DNA of 64,000 nucleotides, from assembly GCF_004684345.1 (NCBI RefSeq), contig NZ_CP038469.1, positions 3,162,001 to 3,226,000 on the forward strand, written 5' to 3'. Positions 20,123 to 29,174 of the stretch are shown piece by piece (positions within the stretch are counted from its first letter, which is position 1; the number at the start of each line of letters is the position of its first letter). The notes under the pieces are model-generated. The model saw nothing but the letters and a program-made list of their open reading frames with translations. It made no database searches and was not told where the DNA came from. Source of the stretch: Citrobacter tructae. GTDB taxonomy: Bacteria; Pseudomonadota; Gammaproteobacteria; Enterobacterales; Enterobacteriaceae. The translations under genes were made by a program, and so were the position numbers.

Positions 20123-22774
20123 ATGAACGAACAATATTCCGCGTTGCGTAGTAATGTCAGTATGCTCGGCAAAGTGCTGGGAGAGACCATCAAGGATGCG
20201 CTGGGAGAGAACATTCTTGATCGCGTAGAAACAATCCGTAAGCTGTCTAAATCATCCCGCGCTGGCAATGAAGCGAACCGCCAGGAGCTGCTCACTACGC
20301 TGCAGAACCTGTCCAACGACGAGTTGCTGCCAGTTGCTCGCGCATTTAGTCAGTTCCTGAACCTGGCCAATACCGCCGAGCAATACCACAGCATTTCGCC
20401 AAAAGGCGAGGCTGCCAGCAACCCGGAAGTGATTGCTCGTACCCTGCGCAAACTGAAAGACCAACCCAACCTCGATGAAGCGACGATCAAAAAAGCCGTG
20501 GAATCGCTCTCTCTGGAGCTGGTACTGACCGCCCACCCGACCGAAATTACCCGTCGTACGTTGATCCATAAAATGGGCGAGGTCAACGCGTGTCTCAAAC
20601 AACTGGATAACAAAGACATCGTCGATTACGAACGCCACCAGCTGATGCGCCGCCTACGCCAGTTAATCGCCCAGTCCTGGCATACAGATGAAATCCGTAA
20701 AATACGTCCCAGCCCGGTTGATGAAGCCAAATGGGGCTTCGCCGTGGTTGAAAACAGCCTGTGGGAAGGTGTGCCGAACTATCTGCGTGAACTGAACGAA
20801 CAGTTGGAAGAGCATCTGAACTATAAGCTGCCCGTCGATTTTGTCCCGGTCCGATTCACCTCCTGGATGGGGGGTGACCGTGACGGCAACCCGAACGTGA
20901 CGGCGGATATCACCCGTCATGTGCTGCTGCTCAGCCGCTGGAAAGCAACCGACCTGTTCCTGAAAGACATCCAGTTTCTGGTTTCTGAGCTATCGATGGT
21001 CGATGCCACGCCAGAGCTCTTAGCGCTGGTGGGTGAAGAAGGTGCGGCAGAACCTTACCGCCACCTGATGAAAATGCTGCGCTCACGCCTGATGACGACC
21101 CAGGCCTGGCTGGAAGCGCGTTTGAAAGGCGAAAAATTGCCAAAACCTGCAGGCCTGTTGACGCAAAACGAGCAGCTATGGGAACCGTTGTACGCGTGTT
21201 ACCAGTCTCTGCAAGCTTGCGGTATGGGTATCATCGCCAATGGCGAACTGCTCGATACCCTCCGTCGGGTGAAATGTTTTGGCGTACCGCTGGTGCGTAT
21301 CGATATTCGTCAGGAAAGCACCCGTCATACCGAAGCGCTGGGCGAACTGACCCGCTATCTGGGAATTGGCGACTACGAAAGCTGGTCAGAAGCAGACAAA
21401 CAGGCCTTCCTGATCCGCGAACTGAATTCCAAACGTCCACTGCTGCCACGCAGCTGGGAACCGAGTAACGAAACCCGTGAAGTGCTCGACACTTGTCGGG
21501 TGATTGCCGAAGCACCTTATGGCTCTATTGCCGCCTACGTTATCTCGATGGCGAAAACACCGTCGGATGTGCTGGCCGTTCACCTGCTGCTGAAAGAAGC
21601 TGGCATTGGTTTTACCATGCCGGTAGCACCGCTGTTTGAAACGCTGGACGACCTGAACAATGCTGACGATGTTATGACTCAGCTGTTAAATATAGACTGG
21701 TATCGCGGTCTGATTCAGGGCAAACAAATGGTCATGATTGGCTACTCTGACTCTGCAAAAGACGCAGGCGTCATGGCGGCTTCTTGGGCGCAATATCAGG
21801 CACAGGATGCGCTGATCAAAACCTGCGAAAAAGCCGGCATTGAGCTGACGTTGTTCCACGGCCGCGGTGGTTCCATTGGCCGCGGTGGCGCGCCAGCGCA
21901 TGCGGCGCTGCTCTCACAACCGCCAGGCAGCCTGAAAGGTGGACTGCGCGTTACTGAGCAGGGTGAGATGATCCGCTTCAAATACGGCCTGCCGGAAGTC
22001 ACCATCAGCAGCCTGTCGCTGTACACCGCCGCGATCCTGGAAGCCAACCTGTTACCACCGCCGGAGCCTAAGGACAGCTGGTGTCATATCATGGATGAGC
22101 TGTCTGATATCTCCTGCGAGCTGTACCGGGGCTACGTACGTGAGAATAAAGACTTTGTTCCCTACTTCCGCTCTGCAACCCCCGAGCAGGAACTGGGCAA
22201 ATTACCTCTCGGCTCACGGCCGGCAAAACGCCGCCCGACCGGTGGAGTAGAGTCTCTACGCGCTATTCCGTGGATCTTTGCCTGGACGCAGAACCGCCTG
22301 ATGCTCCCGGCCTGGCTGGGTGCAGGTACCGCACTGCAAAAAGTGGTTGAAGACGGTAAACAAAGCGAACTTGAAGCGATGTGCCGCGACTGGCCATTCT
22401 TCTCCACGCGTCTTGGCATGCTGGAAATGGTGTTCTCGAAAGCGGACCTGTGGCTGGCGGAATACTACGATCAGCGTCTGGTCAAAAAAGAGCTGTGGCC
22501 GTTGGGCGAAGAACTGCGTCAACGCCTGGAAGCAGATATCGATGTCGTGCTGGCGATTGCCAACGACTCACATTTGATGGCCGACCTGCCGTGGATTGCC
22601 GAGTCGATTCAGTTAAGGAATATTTATACCGATCCACTGAACGTCCTGCAGGCTGAACTTTTACACCGTTCGCGTCTGGCGGAAGAGAAAGGCGAAGCGC
22701 CCGATCCGCGCGTCGAGCAAGCACTGATGGTCACCATTGCAGGTGTCGCAGCCGGTATGCGTAATACAGGTTAA
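20123..22774 (+). CDS. ppc: Phosphoenolpyruvate carboxylase Ppc
   Basis: Carboxylates phosphoenolpyruvate to oxaloacetate to replenish the TCA cycle; allosterically activated by acetyl-CoA and fructose-1,6-bisphosphate and inhibited by aspartate. It has 883 residues, the E. coli length. The catalytic-His motif LVLTAHPTEITRRT (about 132-145), FTSWMGGDRDGNPNV, the glycine loop FHGRGGSIGRGGAPAH (about 578-593) and the terminal MRNTG, whose carboxylate is functionally important, are all intact. Transcribed from its own promoter region downstream of the argE terminator. Confidence 0.98.
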   Translation: MNEQYSALRSNVSMLGKVLGETIKDALGENILDRVETIRKLSKSSRAGNEANRQELLTTLQNLSNDELLPVARAFSQFLNLANTAEQYHSISPKGEAASNPEVIARTLRKLKDQPNLDEATIKKAVESLSLELVLTAHPTEITRRTLIHKMGEVNACLKQLDNKDIVDYERHQLMRRLRQLIAQSWHTDEIRKIRPSPVDEAKWGFAVVENSLWEGVPNYLRELNEQLEEHLNYKLPVDFVPVRFTSWMGGDRDGNPNVTADITRHVLLLSRWKATDLFLKDIQFLVSELSMVDATPELLALVGEEGAAEPYRHLMKMLRSRLMTTQAWLEARLKGEKLPKPAGLLTQNEQLWEPLYACYQSLQACGMGIIANGELLDTLRRVKCFGVPLVRIDIRQESTRHTEALGELTRYLGIGDYESWSEADKQAFLIRELNSKRPLLPRSWEPSNETREVLDTCRVIAEAPYGSIAAYVISMAKTPSDVLAVHLLLKEAGIGFTMPVAPLFETLDDLNNADDVMTQLLNIDWYRGLIQGKQMVMIGYSDSAKDAGVMAASWAQYQAQDALIKTCEKAGIELTLFHGRGGSIGRGGAPAHAALLSQPPGSLKGGLRVTEQGEMIRFKYGLPEVTISSLSLYTAAILEANLLPPPEPKDSWCHIMDELSDISCELYRGYVRENKDFVPYFRSATPEQELGKLPLGSRPAKRRPTGGVESLRAIPWIFAWTQNRLMLPAWLGAGTALQKVVEDGKQSELEAMCRDWPFFSTRLGMLEMVFSKADLWLAEYYDQRLVKKELWPLGEELRQRLEADIDVVLAIANDSHLMADLPWIAESIQLRNIYTDPLNVLQAELLHRSRLAEEKGEAPDPRVEQALMVTIAGVAAGMRNTG

Positions 22775-22787
22775 GTGAGTCCCCTGT

Positions 22788-22813
22788 CACCCTCGTGCTA
22801 TTGCGCGAGGGTG
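22788..22813 (+). terminator. Stem-loop after ppc
   Basis: CACCCTCG (22788-22795) pairs with CGAGGGTG (22806-22813) across a 10-base loop. It lies 13 bases after the ppc stop but has no T-run, so it may be a 3' stabilising hairpin and not an intrinsic terminator. Confidence 0.5.
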
Positions 22814-22920
22814 ATCTCAAAAACGCTTGTCATAACCACTTCATTTCAAATATATTTCCACCTTGATTCATTTATTTCATGAATGAATCATCAACAAAAC
22901 GCGATATTAACGTCGCAAAA

Positions 22921-22937
22921 CTTCAGTTCCTCTTAAT
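22921..22937 (+). promoter_or_regulatory. Candidate PmrA (BasR) box upstream of eptC
   Basis: CTTCAG-TTCCT-CTTAAT matches the PmrA direct repeat YTTAAK-N5-YTTAAK with one mismatch, 46 bases before the eptC start and on the same strand. In Salmonella the orthologue cptA is PmrA-regulated (established). The match here is from reading alone. Confidence 0.5.
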
Positions 22938-22983
22938 ATTTAGCCGCTACTCTTGGCGACACGATTAATGACAGGCTCACACT

Positions 22984-24717
22984 ATGCAATCCTTATCCCT
23001 CCAGACTAAACCCCTGTTTAGCTGGAAAGCCCTGGGTTGGGCGCTTCTCTATTTTTGGTTTTTTTCTTCATTATTGCAGGCCATTATCTATTTTAGCGGT
23101 TACAGCGGATCGACTGGATTACGCGACTCATTATTGTTTAGTTCTCTGTGGCTGATCCCGGTATTCTTATTCCCTAATCGTATCCGTATTATTGCCGCCG
23201 TCATTGGCATCGTGCTGTGGGCAGCCTCGCTCGCCGCGCTGAGCTATTATGTCATTTACGGGCAGGAGTTCTCGCAGAGCGTTCTGTACGTGATGTTTGA
23301 GACCAATGCGAACGAAGCCAGTGAATATTTAAGCCAGTATTTCAGCCTCAAGATTGTTTTTATCGCGCTGGCCTATACCGCCGTGGCTATTCTGCTGTGG
23401 ACACGTCTGCGCCCTGTCCATATTCCTTCCCCCTGGCGTTATCTGGTGTCGTTTGCACTGCTATACGGTTTGATTCTGCACCCAATGACCGTCAATACGT
23501 TTATTAAGCATAAACCTTTCGAGCAAACGCTGAATGGTCTTGCCGCACGCATGGAGCCCGCTGCGCCGTGGCAGTTTATCTCTGGCTATTATCAGTATCG
23601 TCAGCAGCTGACCTCATTGAACAGTCTGCTGAATGAGAACAACGCACTGCCGCCGCTGGCACACTTTAAAGACAACTCTGGCGATGCACCACGCACGCTG
23701 GTTCTGGTGATTGGAGAGTCGACTCAGCGTGGGCGCATGAGCCTGTACGGTTATCCACGTGAAACCACGCCGGAACTGGACGCGTTGCACAAATCCGATC
23801 CTAACTTGACCGTATTCAATAATGTAGTGACCTCACGTCCATACACCATTGAAATCCTGCAACAAGCGCTGACCTTCGCCAACGAGAAGAACCCGGATTT
23901 ATATCTGACGCAGCCGTCGCTGATGAATATGATGAAACAGGCGGGTTATAAGACCTTCTGGATCACTAACCAGCAAACAATGACTGCCCGCAATACCATG
24001 CTGACCGTGTTTTCCAAGCAGACGGATAAGCAGTTTTATATGAACCAACAGCGGACCCAAAGTGCGCGTGAGTACGACAGCAACGTGCTGGCACCGTTTA
24101 AAGAGGTGTTGGCCGATCCGGCGCCGAAAAAATTCATCATCGTTCATCTGTTGGGTACGCATATTAAGTACAAATTCCGCTATCCAGATGGTCAGGGGAA
24201 ATTCGACAACAATATCGACAATGTTCCCGCTGGCCTGGGTAATGATGAGCTGGAAGCCTACAACGATTACGACAGCGCGAATGTCTACAATGACCACATC
24301 ATTGCCAGTCTGATTAACGACTACAAAGCCACCGATCCGAACGGCTTCCTGCTCTACTTCTCCGATCATGGAGAAGAGGTGTATGACACGCCGCCGCATA
24401 AAACGCAGGGTCGTAATGAAGACAACCCAACGCGTCATATGTATACGGTGCCGTTCCTGCTGTGGACCTCTGAAAAATGGCAGGCCACGCACCCGCGTGA
24501 TTTCTCACAGGATGTGAATCGTAAATACAGCAGTTCTGAGCTTATCCACACCTGGTCTGATTTAGCGGGCTTCACCTACGACGGTTTCGATCCAACTCGT
24601 GCCATTACCAACCCGCAGTTCAAAGAGACGACCCGCTGGATTGGGAATCCGTACAAGAAAAACGCCCTGATTGATTACGATACTCTGCCTTACGGTGATC
24701 AAATCGGTAATCAGTAA
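22984..24717 (+). CDS. eptC: Lipopolysaccharide heptose-I phosphoethanolamine transferase EptC (CptA, YijP)
   Basis: Inner-membrane enzyme that moves phosphoethanolamine from phosphatidylethanolamine to the phosphate of core heptose I, stiffening the outer membrane against cations, detergent and polymyxin. It has 577 residues as in E. coli. Five N-terminal membrane segments (about 15-38, 50-63, 70-92, 121-139 and 152-168) precede a periplasmic alkaline-phosphatase-type domain with the catalytic Thr247 in VIGESTQRGRMSLYGY, and metal ligands in FSDHGEEVYD and HKTQGRNEDNPTRHM. It stands alone between ppc and yijO and ends in a strong terminator. Confidence 0.96.
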   Translation: MQSLSLQTKPLFSWKALGWALLYFWFFSSLLQAIIYFSGYSGSTGLRDSLLFSSLWLIPVFLFPNRIRIIAAVIGIVLWAASLAALSYYVIYGQEFSQSVLYVMFETNANEASEYLSQYFSLKIVFIALAYTAVAILLWTRLRPVHIPSPWRYLVSFALLYGLILHPMTVNTFIKHKPFEQTLNGLAARMEPAAPWQFISGYYQYRQQLTSLNSLLNENNALPPLAHFKDNSGDAPRTLVLVIGESTQRGRMSLYGYPRETTPELDALHKSDPNLTVFNNVVTSRPYTIEILQQALTFANEKNPDLYLTQPSLMNMMKQAGYKTFWITNQQTMTARNTMLTVFSKQTDKQFYMNQQRTQSAREYDSNVLAPFKEVLADPAPKKFIIVHLLGTHIKYKFRYPDGQGKFDNNIDNVPAGLGNDELEAYNDYDSANVYNDHIIASLINDYKATDPNGFLLYFSDHGEEVYDTPPHKTQGRNEDNPTRHMYTVPFLLWTSEKWQATHPRDFSQDVNRKYSSSELIHTWSDLAGFTYDGFDPTRAITNPQFKETTRWIGNPYKKNALIDYDTLPYGDQIGNQ

Positions 24718-24727
24718 TAATCGCACC

Positions 24728-24755
24728 GGCCACTCTTAAAGAGTGGCCTTTTTTT
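24728..24755 (+). terminator. eptC Rho-independent terminator
   Basis: Stem GGCCACTC/GAGTGGCC with loop TTAAA, followed by TTTTTTT, 11 bases after the eptC stop. Confidence 0.92.
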
Positions 24756-24802
24756 ACGATGACGGTTACTGTTTCCCTGTCTGCTGCCTGCAAGGGATTA
24801 AC

Positions 24803-25663
24803 ATGTATCACGACATCAGCCATATTCTCTCCCGCCTGATTAACGGCCCCACACAACTGCGGCAGATTTATTTTGCCAGCACCAGCCCCTCAACGCCTGA
24901 GCTGGCGTATCAGGTTGATTTTCCTCGGCTGGAGATTGTGCTGGAAGGTGAATTCACCGATAACGGGGTCGCTGGGGCACCCACCACGTTAACGCCTTAT
25001 GATGTTCTGTACGTCCCGGCAGGTGGCTGGAACTTCCCGCAATGGAAAACACCAGTCACCACACTCAGCATTCTATTCGGTAAACAGCAATTAGGTTTCA
25101 GCATCGTTCAGTGGGATGGCAAGCAGTATCAAAACCTCACGAAGCAACACGTCGCACGACGCGGACCGCGTATCGGCTCATTCCTGCTGCAAACACTCAA
25201 TGAAATGCAGATGCAGCCTCAGGAGCAGCAAACGGCCAGACTAATCGTTGCCAGCCTGCTCAGCCATTGCCGCGACCTACTGGGAAGTCAGATTCAGACG
25301 GCGTCACGCAGCCAGGCACTTTTTGAAGCCATTCGTGACTATATTGACGAACGTTACGCCTCGCCGCTCACACGGGAATCCGTGGCCCAGGCGTTCTACA
25401 TCTCTCCGAATTACCTTTCGCACCTGTTTCAAAAAACAGGGACCATCGGCTTTAATGAATATCTGAATCATACGCGACTGGAACACGCAAAGGCACTGCT
25501 GAAGGGCTACGACCTGAAGGTTAAAGAAGTGGCGCACACCTGTGGGTTTGTCGACAGCAATTATTTCTGCCGCCTGTTTCGTAAAAATACCGAGCGTTCA
25601 CCCTCAGAGTATCGTCGGCAATATCACAGCCAGTTGACGGAAAAAAGTATCATTCCAGAATAA
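24803..25663 (+). CDS. yijO: AraC-family transcriptional regulator YijO
   Basis: Predicted DNA-binding regulator of 286 residues; E. coli YijO has about 283 and no established target that I know of. The N-terminal half is a cupin-like sensing domain with DVLYVPAGGWNFPQW. The C-terminal 100 residues carry the double AraC helix-turn-helix, with LTRESVAQAFYISPNYLSHLF and the signature VKEVAHTCGFVDSNYFCRLFRKNTERSPSEYR. The start at 24803 has AAGGG 6 bases upstream; an earlier in-frame codon at 24743 lies in the eptC terminator. The 3' end overlaps frwD tail to tail by 14 bases. Position next to the frw/pfl block makes it a candidate regulator of that block (inference). Confidence 0.93.
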   Translation: MYHDISHILSRLINGPTQLRQIYFASTSPSTPELAYQVDFPRLEIVLEGEFTDNGVAGAPTTLTPYDVLYVPAGGWNFPQWKTPVTTLSILFGKQQLGFSIVQWDGKQYQNLTKQHVARRGPRIGSFLLQTLNEMQMQPQEQQTARLIVASLLSHCRDLLGSQIQTASRSQALFEAIRDYIDERYASPLTRESVAQAFYISPNYLSHLFQKTGTIGFNEYLNHTRLEHAKALLKGYDLKVKEVAHTCGFVDSNYFCRLFRKNTERSPSEYRRQYHSQLTEKSIIPE

Positions 25664-26006
25664 GATGGGTATGTTGCGGTGCCGAAAGCAGTTTACGCAC
25701 AGCACTCATCACCCGCTGGGGTTCCCGAAGAAAAGCGCTAATGCCCGACTGAACGTAGCGGCTCTGGGTAAAACGCTCTACTCCTGCCAGTTCGATATCA
25801 GTAATCAGCAACACAACATCCGCTCGCCGAATATCCTCTTCGGTTAAGCGATTCTCCGTTCCCAGCGCGCCCTGGGTCTCGATCTTAATGCTCCACTTTT
25901 CCTGCTGGCAGAGCTTCTCCAGCCTTTCGGCAGCCATATAGGTATGCGCGACGCCGCTGACGCAAGCGGTCACTGCAACCAGATATCGAACAGATGCGAC
26001 TGCCAT
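25650..26006 (-). CDS. frwD: PTS fructose-like EIIB component FrwD
   Basis: Predicted cytoplasmic IIB domain that accepts a phosphoryl group on a cysteine and passes it to sugar in the IIC channel. It has 118 residues. The phosphorylation site is intact in TACVSGVAHTYMAAE, and ETQGALGTENRL is conserved. The N-terminus (MAVASVRYLVAV) is about five residues longer than I recall for E. coli. It is a paralogue of frwB, which reads TACPSGVAHTYMAAE, on the other side of pflCD. It starts 1 base after the pflC stop, so the two are translationally coupled. Sugar substrate unknown. Confidence 0.93.
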   Translation of the reverse strand: MAVASVRYLVAVTACVSGVAHTYMAAERLEKLCQQEKWSIKIETQGALGTENRLTEEDIRRADVVLLITDIELAGVERFTQSRYVQSGISAFLREPQRVMSAVRKLLSAPQHTHLILE

Positions 26007-26007
26007 A

Positions 26008-26886
26008 TCAACCTCCCACGGTTACCTGAAATCCGGCGTTTTCTGCCATCTTACGTAACGTCGCCACCTCTTGTGCTGACGGGGCGGACACATCCTTCAT
26101 CGACCACTGTTGCCCAAGCAGGCGGTATTTCGGCTCGCCATACTGATGAAACGGTAGCAGATGTACTTGTTTTATATCTAATGATGACAATAAAGTCAGC
26201 GCACGCTGCATGTTCTCCACGCTGAGCGTAAAGCCTGGAATCATCGGTAGACGGGGGATCACATTGACTCCCTCACGGACTAATAGCTGTAAATTCGCCA
26301 GCACGCGAGACAGATTCATATTTACCACCTCGCGAGCCTGGCGCTCATCCAAAATTTTGAGATCGAAAAGCACCTCATCGCATAACTTTGCCAGCGGCAG
26401 CAGGCGACTGGCGGGAGCATCACCCGCCGTTTCAATCGCGCACTGCACACCGTTACGCCGCAGGCGCTGTAAAAATCGGATGGCAAAAGGTGCCTGCATC
26501 AGCACTTCACCGCCCGAAAGCGTCACTCCACCGCCAGAGGTGCGAAAGAAAACATCATCTTTCATCACCTCGCGCTCCAGCTCATCCAGCGTAATGTCAC
26601 GGCCAATACGCTCAAACGCACCAGAAGGGCACTCGTCGGCGTCGCGTAGACACGGCGCACAATGGAGGCATTTATTCTCCCGCCGTACCGTTTCAATTCG
26701 CGGAGAAATAGATTCAGGATTGGCGCACCACGGGCAGGTATGCGGGCAACCTTTAAAAAAGACAACAGTGCGAATACCTTGCCCGTCATTCAATGAATAA
26801 CGCTGAATATTGAATATACGCGCGACCTCCTCGCCACTCGGCTCAATCACTTCACAGTTGATGCGCGGTGCGACGAATGATGTCAT
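26008..26886 (-). CDS. pflC: Glycyl-radical-enzyme activating enzyme PflC
   Basis: Radical SAM enzyme predicted to put the glycyl radical on PflD. The start MTSFVAPRINCEVIE gives 292 residues, as in E. coli. The radical SAM cluster motif is CPHTCPWC (CxxxCxxC, about residues 50-57). An inserted ferredoxin-like segment, CLHCAPCLRDADEC, supplies four more cysteines for one auxiliary 4Fe-4S cluster. The SAM glycine motif SGGGVTLSGGEVL follows. It overlaps the 3' end of pflD by 35 bases, showing tight coupling. It must work under low oxygen; the target peptide is the C-terminus of PflD (inference from pairing). Confidence 0.95.
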   Translation of the reverse strand: MTSFVAPRINCEVIEPSGEEVARIFNIQRYSLNDGQGIRTVVFFKGCPHTCPWCANPESISPRIETVRRENKCLHCAPCLRDADECPSGAFERIGRDITLDELEREVMKDDVFFRTSGGGVTLSGGEVLMQAPFAIRFLQRLRRNGVQCAIETAGDAPASRLLPLAKLCDEVLFDLKILDERQAREVVNMNLSRVLANLQLLVREGVNVIPRLPMIPGFTLSVENMQRALTLLSSLDIKQVHLLPFHQYGEPKYRLLGQQWSMKDVSAPSAQEVATLRKMAENAGFQVTVGG

Positions 26887-29149
26887 CCTGGATCTCCTTC
26901 GACAGCTCGACAAAGAAGGCGCTGTAGCCCGCCACGCGAACCACCAGCCCCGCAAAGTCCTGCGGACGCTGCTGCGCTTCCTTCAACGTCTCGGCGTTCA
27001 CCACATTGAACTGGATATGCTGGAGCTTGAGCTGGGTAAATGCGCGCAGGAAATCAGCCAGCTTGCGTAAACCCGCCTCCCCTTCCAGCGTGGCTGGCGT
27101 AAATTTTACGTTCAACAGCGTTCCGTTCGACAACAGCGTATTGTCCAGCTTGCTCACCGATTTCAGCACCGCCGTCGGTCCCTGCATATCTTGCCCCAGC
27201 ATTGGCGACAGGCCGCCATCTGCCAGTTGCTCACCGGCAAAACGACCATCCGGCGTCGCCCCCACCACGGAACCCAGCGGTACATGAGCGGAAACGGTAT
27301 ATGAACCTGGCGTAAATTGCCCCCCGCGCGGGTTCTGGTATTTCTCCACCTCTTTGCAGTAATGACGCAGCAGTTCGGCGCTGATGTTATCCACATCATC
27401 AATATCATTGCCGTATTTTTCGAAGCGGTTAATCAACCTGGCGCGAATTTTCTCACCTTCCGGCGAGGCAAAGTTGCCCTTTAATACTGACAGCAGTTCA
27501 TCAAAACTTAAGCGTCGCTGTTCGAACACCAGCCCGTTTAGCGCATGCAGAGAATCACTCAGGTTGGCAATGCCAATCCCCTGTACACCGGAGAAGTTGT
27601 AGCGCGCACCGCCATCGGTAATGTCGCAGCCTTTCTCCAGACAGTCGCTGATAAACGAAGAGAGCAGCGGCACCGGTGCCCAGTCGCGGTGGCCGATATC
27701 GCAAATATTACTGCCTTCCACCATCAGCGTGATGTAGTGGCTAATTTTGGCGCGAATATGTGCGAGCAAACTTTCATACGTCAGCTCACCGTTGTTTTCG
27801 TTCTCATACAGGCAAATCTCCATCACTTTCAGCAGATTAAACATAGCGATATCGTGCAGCCCATACGTTCTGCCCGGAATCGACAGCTCCACGCAGCCCA
27901 CCACGGCGTAATCTCGCGCATCCTCCAGCGAAACGCCGCGGTTCAGGAACGCAGGCACCACCACTTCATCATTAAAGATTTGCGGAATACCGGTGCCGAG
28001 ACGAATAGTCTCCGCCGTTTTCATCAGGAACGGTGTATCAATCAGCGCGTTTGTGCGCACGCCTAGGTTCGGCTGCGGCAATTGCACGCTCTGATAGGCA
28101 TCCAAACAAAGGAAAGAGAGCACGTTCACCGCGCTGCGTCCGTTCTCCGTCAGGCCGCCGAGCAGCGCGGTATAGCCCGTTGGGAATCCAGCGAAATAGC
28201 GGGCGCTGCTGGTGGATCGCAGCAGGACGATGTCATTGCATTTCACCCATAGCGATTCGAGCAGCTCTTTTAAGAAAGCGGGATCTTCGCCCTGGGTCAG
28301 AGAAGCCTGGTAAAACGGCAGCATATACTGGTCAAAACGACCCAGAGAGAGTGAGCTGGCATTGGATTCATACTGCAGAATGATATTCATGTACCAGAAC
28401 AGCTGGCACGCCTGCCAAAAGGTTTGCGGCTTATGCTGCATGTTATGACGAGAGTTTGCAGCGATAGCGAGCAGCTCCTGGCGACGCTGCGAATCCGGAC
28501 CGTTTTCCGCCATTTTTTCTGCCAGCAGAGCATAGCGCAGGATGTGGTTTTGCGAAGCCTCAAGCAGCAACAGCGCCGCCTGATAAAAGTGGTTTTCCGG
28601 CTCCTGCTGACAGTGCTGTTGCATCTGTGCCACCAGTTCGCCCAACCCGTGATTGAGCAAGTGCGGGTAATCAATAATGATATGCCCCTGCCCTTTATCC
28701 GTCTGGTTAACGCTGAAAATCTGCGTGCTGACGGCGGCCTTCACCTCATCGGTCATCTGACGGTTGATGAAGTCTTTCATCGACCGTTTTTCCCAGTACG
28801 GGAACAGCTCGTCGCGGTAGAGGCGCTTATCCTCTTCGCTAATCTCAAAGCGATCCTGCGGGCGGGTCGGGAACTGATCCAGCTCTTTGAGCAGCCAGTA
28901 CGGATCCATTTCCGGCGAGATAATACCCGCACGCGGCTTGACGGTACGGTTCCCGGCAATTAATTCCTCATCACGAATCGAAATCTCAACATGTTCAAGG
29001 ATATATGCGGTCGCTTTGGCCCGGCGCAGAATAACCGATTCCCCCTCCGTCTGCTGATGGCTGGCGGTATACAGCTGTGCACGCTCAAGTGAGATTTCAC
29101 GCGAATGTTGAAACAGCGCTGTTTTGAGTCGTTGGATACGATTCGTCAT
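26852..29149 (-). CDS. pflD: Glycyl radical enzyme PflD (substrate unknown)
   Basis: Formate-acetyltransferase-like glycyl radical enzyme of 765 residues, the E. coli length. The C-terminal glycyl radical site is present in VVRVAGYSAFFVELSK (about 25 residues from the end). The centre carries a single cysteine motif YAVVGCVELS, the form seen in diol/glycerol-dehydratase-type and related radical enzymes; true pyruvate formate-lyase has two adjacent cysteines. So a dehydratase or C-C lyase other than PFL is likelier than pyruvate cleavage (inference). It follows frwB after 25 bases and is co-transcribed with pflC and frwD. Confidence 0.94.
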   Translation of the reverse strand: MTNRIQRLKTALFQHSREISLERAQLYTASHQQTEGESVILRRAKATAYILEHVEISIRDEELIAGNRTVKPRAGIISPEMDPYWLLKELDQFPTRPQDRFEISEEDKRLYRDELFPYWEKRSMKDFINRQMTDEVKAAVSTQIFSVNQTDKGQGHIIIDYPHLLNHGLGELVAQMQQHCQQEPENHFYQAALLLLEASQNHILRYALLAEKMAENGPDSQRRQELLAIAANSRHNMQHKPQTFWQACQLFWYMNIILQYESNASSLSLGRFDQYMLPFYQASLTQGEDPAFLKELLESLWVKCNDIVLLRSTSSARYFAGFPTGYTALLGGLTENGRSAVNVLSFLCLDAYQSVQLPQPNLGVRTNALIDTPFLMKTAETIRLGTGIPQIFNDEVVVPAFLNRGVSLEDARDYAVVGCVELSIPGRTYGLHDIAMFNLLKVMEICLYENENNGELTYESLLAHIRAKISHYITLMVEGSNICDIGHRDWAPVPLLSSFISDCLEKGCDITDGGARYNFSGVQGIGIANLSDSLHALNGLVFEQRRLSFDELLSVLKGNFASPEGEKIRARLINRFEKYGNDIDDVDNISAELLRHYCKEVEKYQNPRGGQFTPGSYTVSAHVPLGSVVGATPDGRFAGEQLADGGLSPMLGQDMQGPTAVLKSVSKLDNTLLSNGTLLNVKFTPATLEGEAGLRKLADFLRAFTQLKLQHIQFNVVNAETLKEAQQRPQDFAGLVVRVAGYSAFFVELSKEIQDDIIRRTAHQL

Positions 29150-29174
29150 GAGGCAGGCTCCCTGGTATATAACG

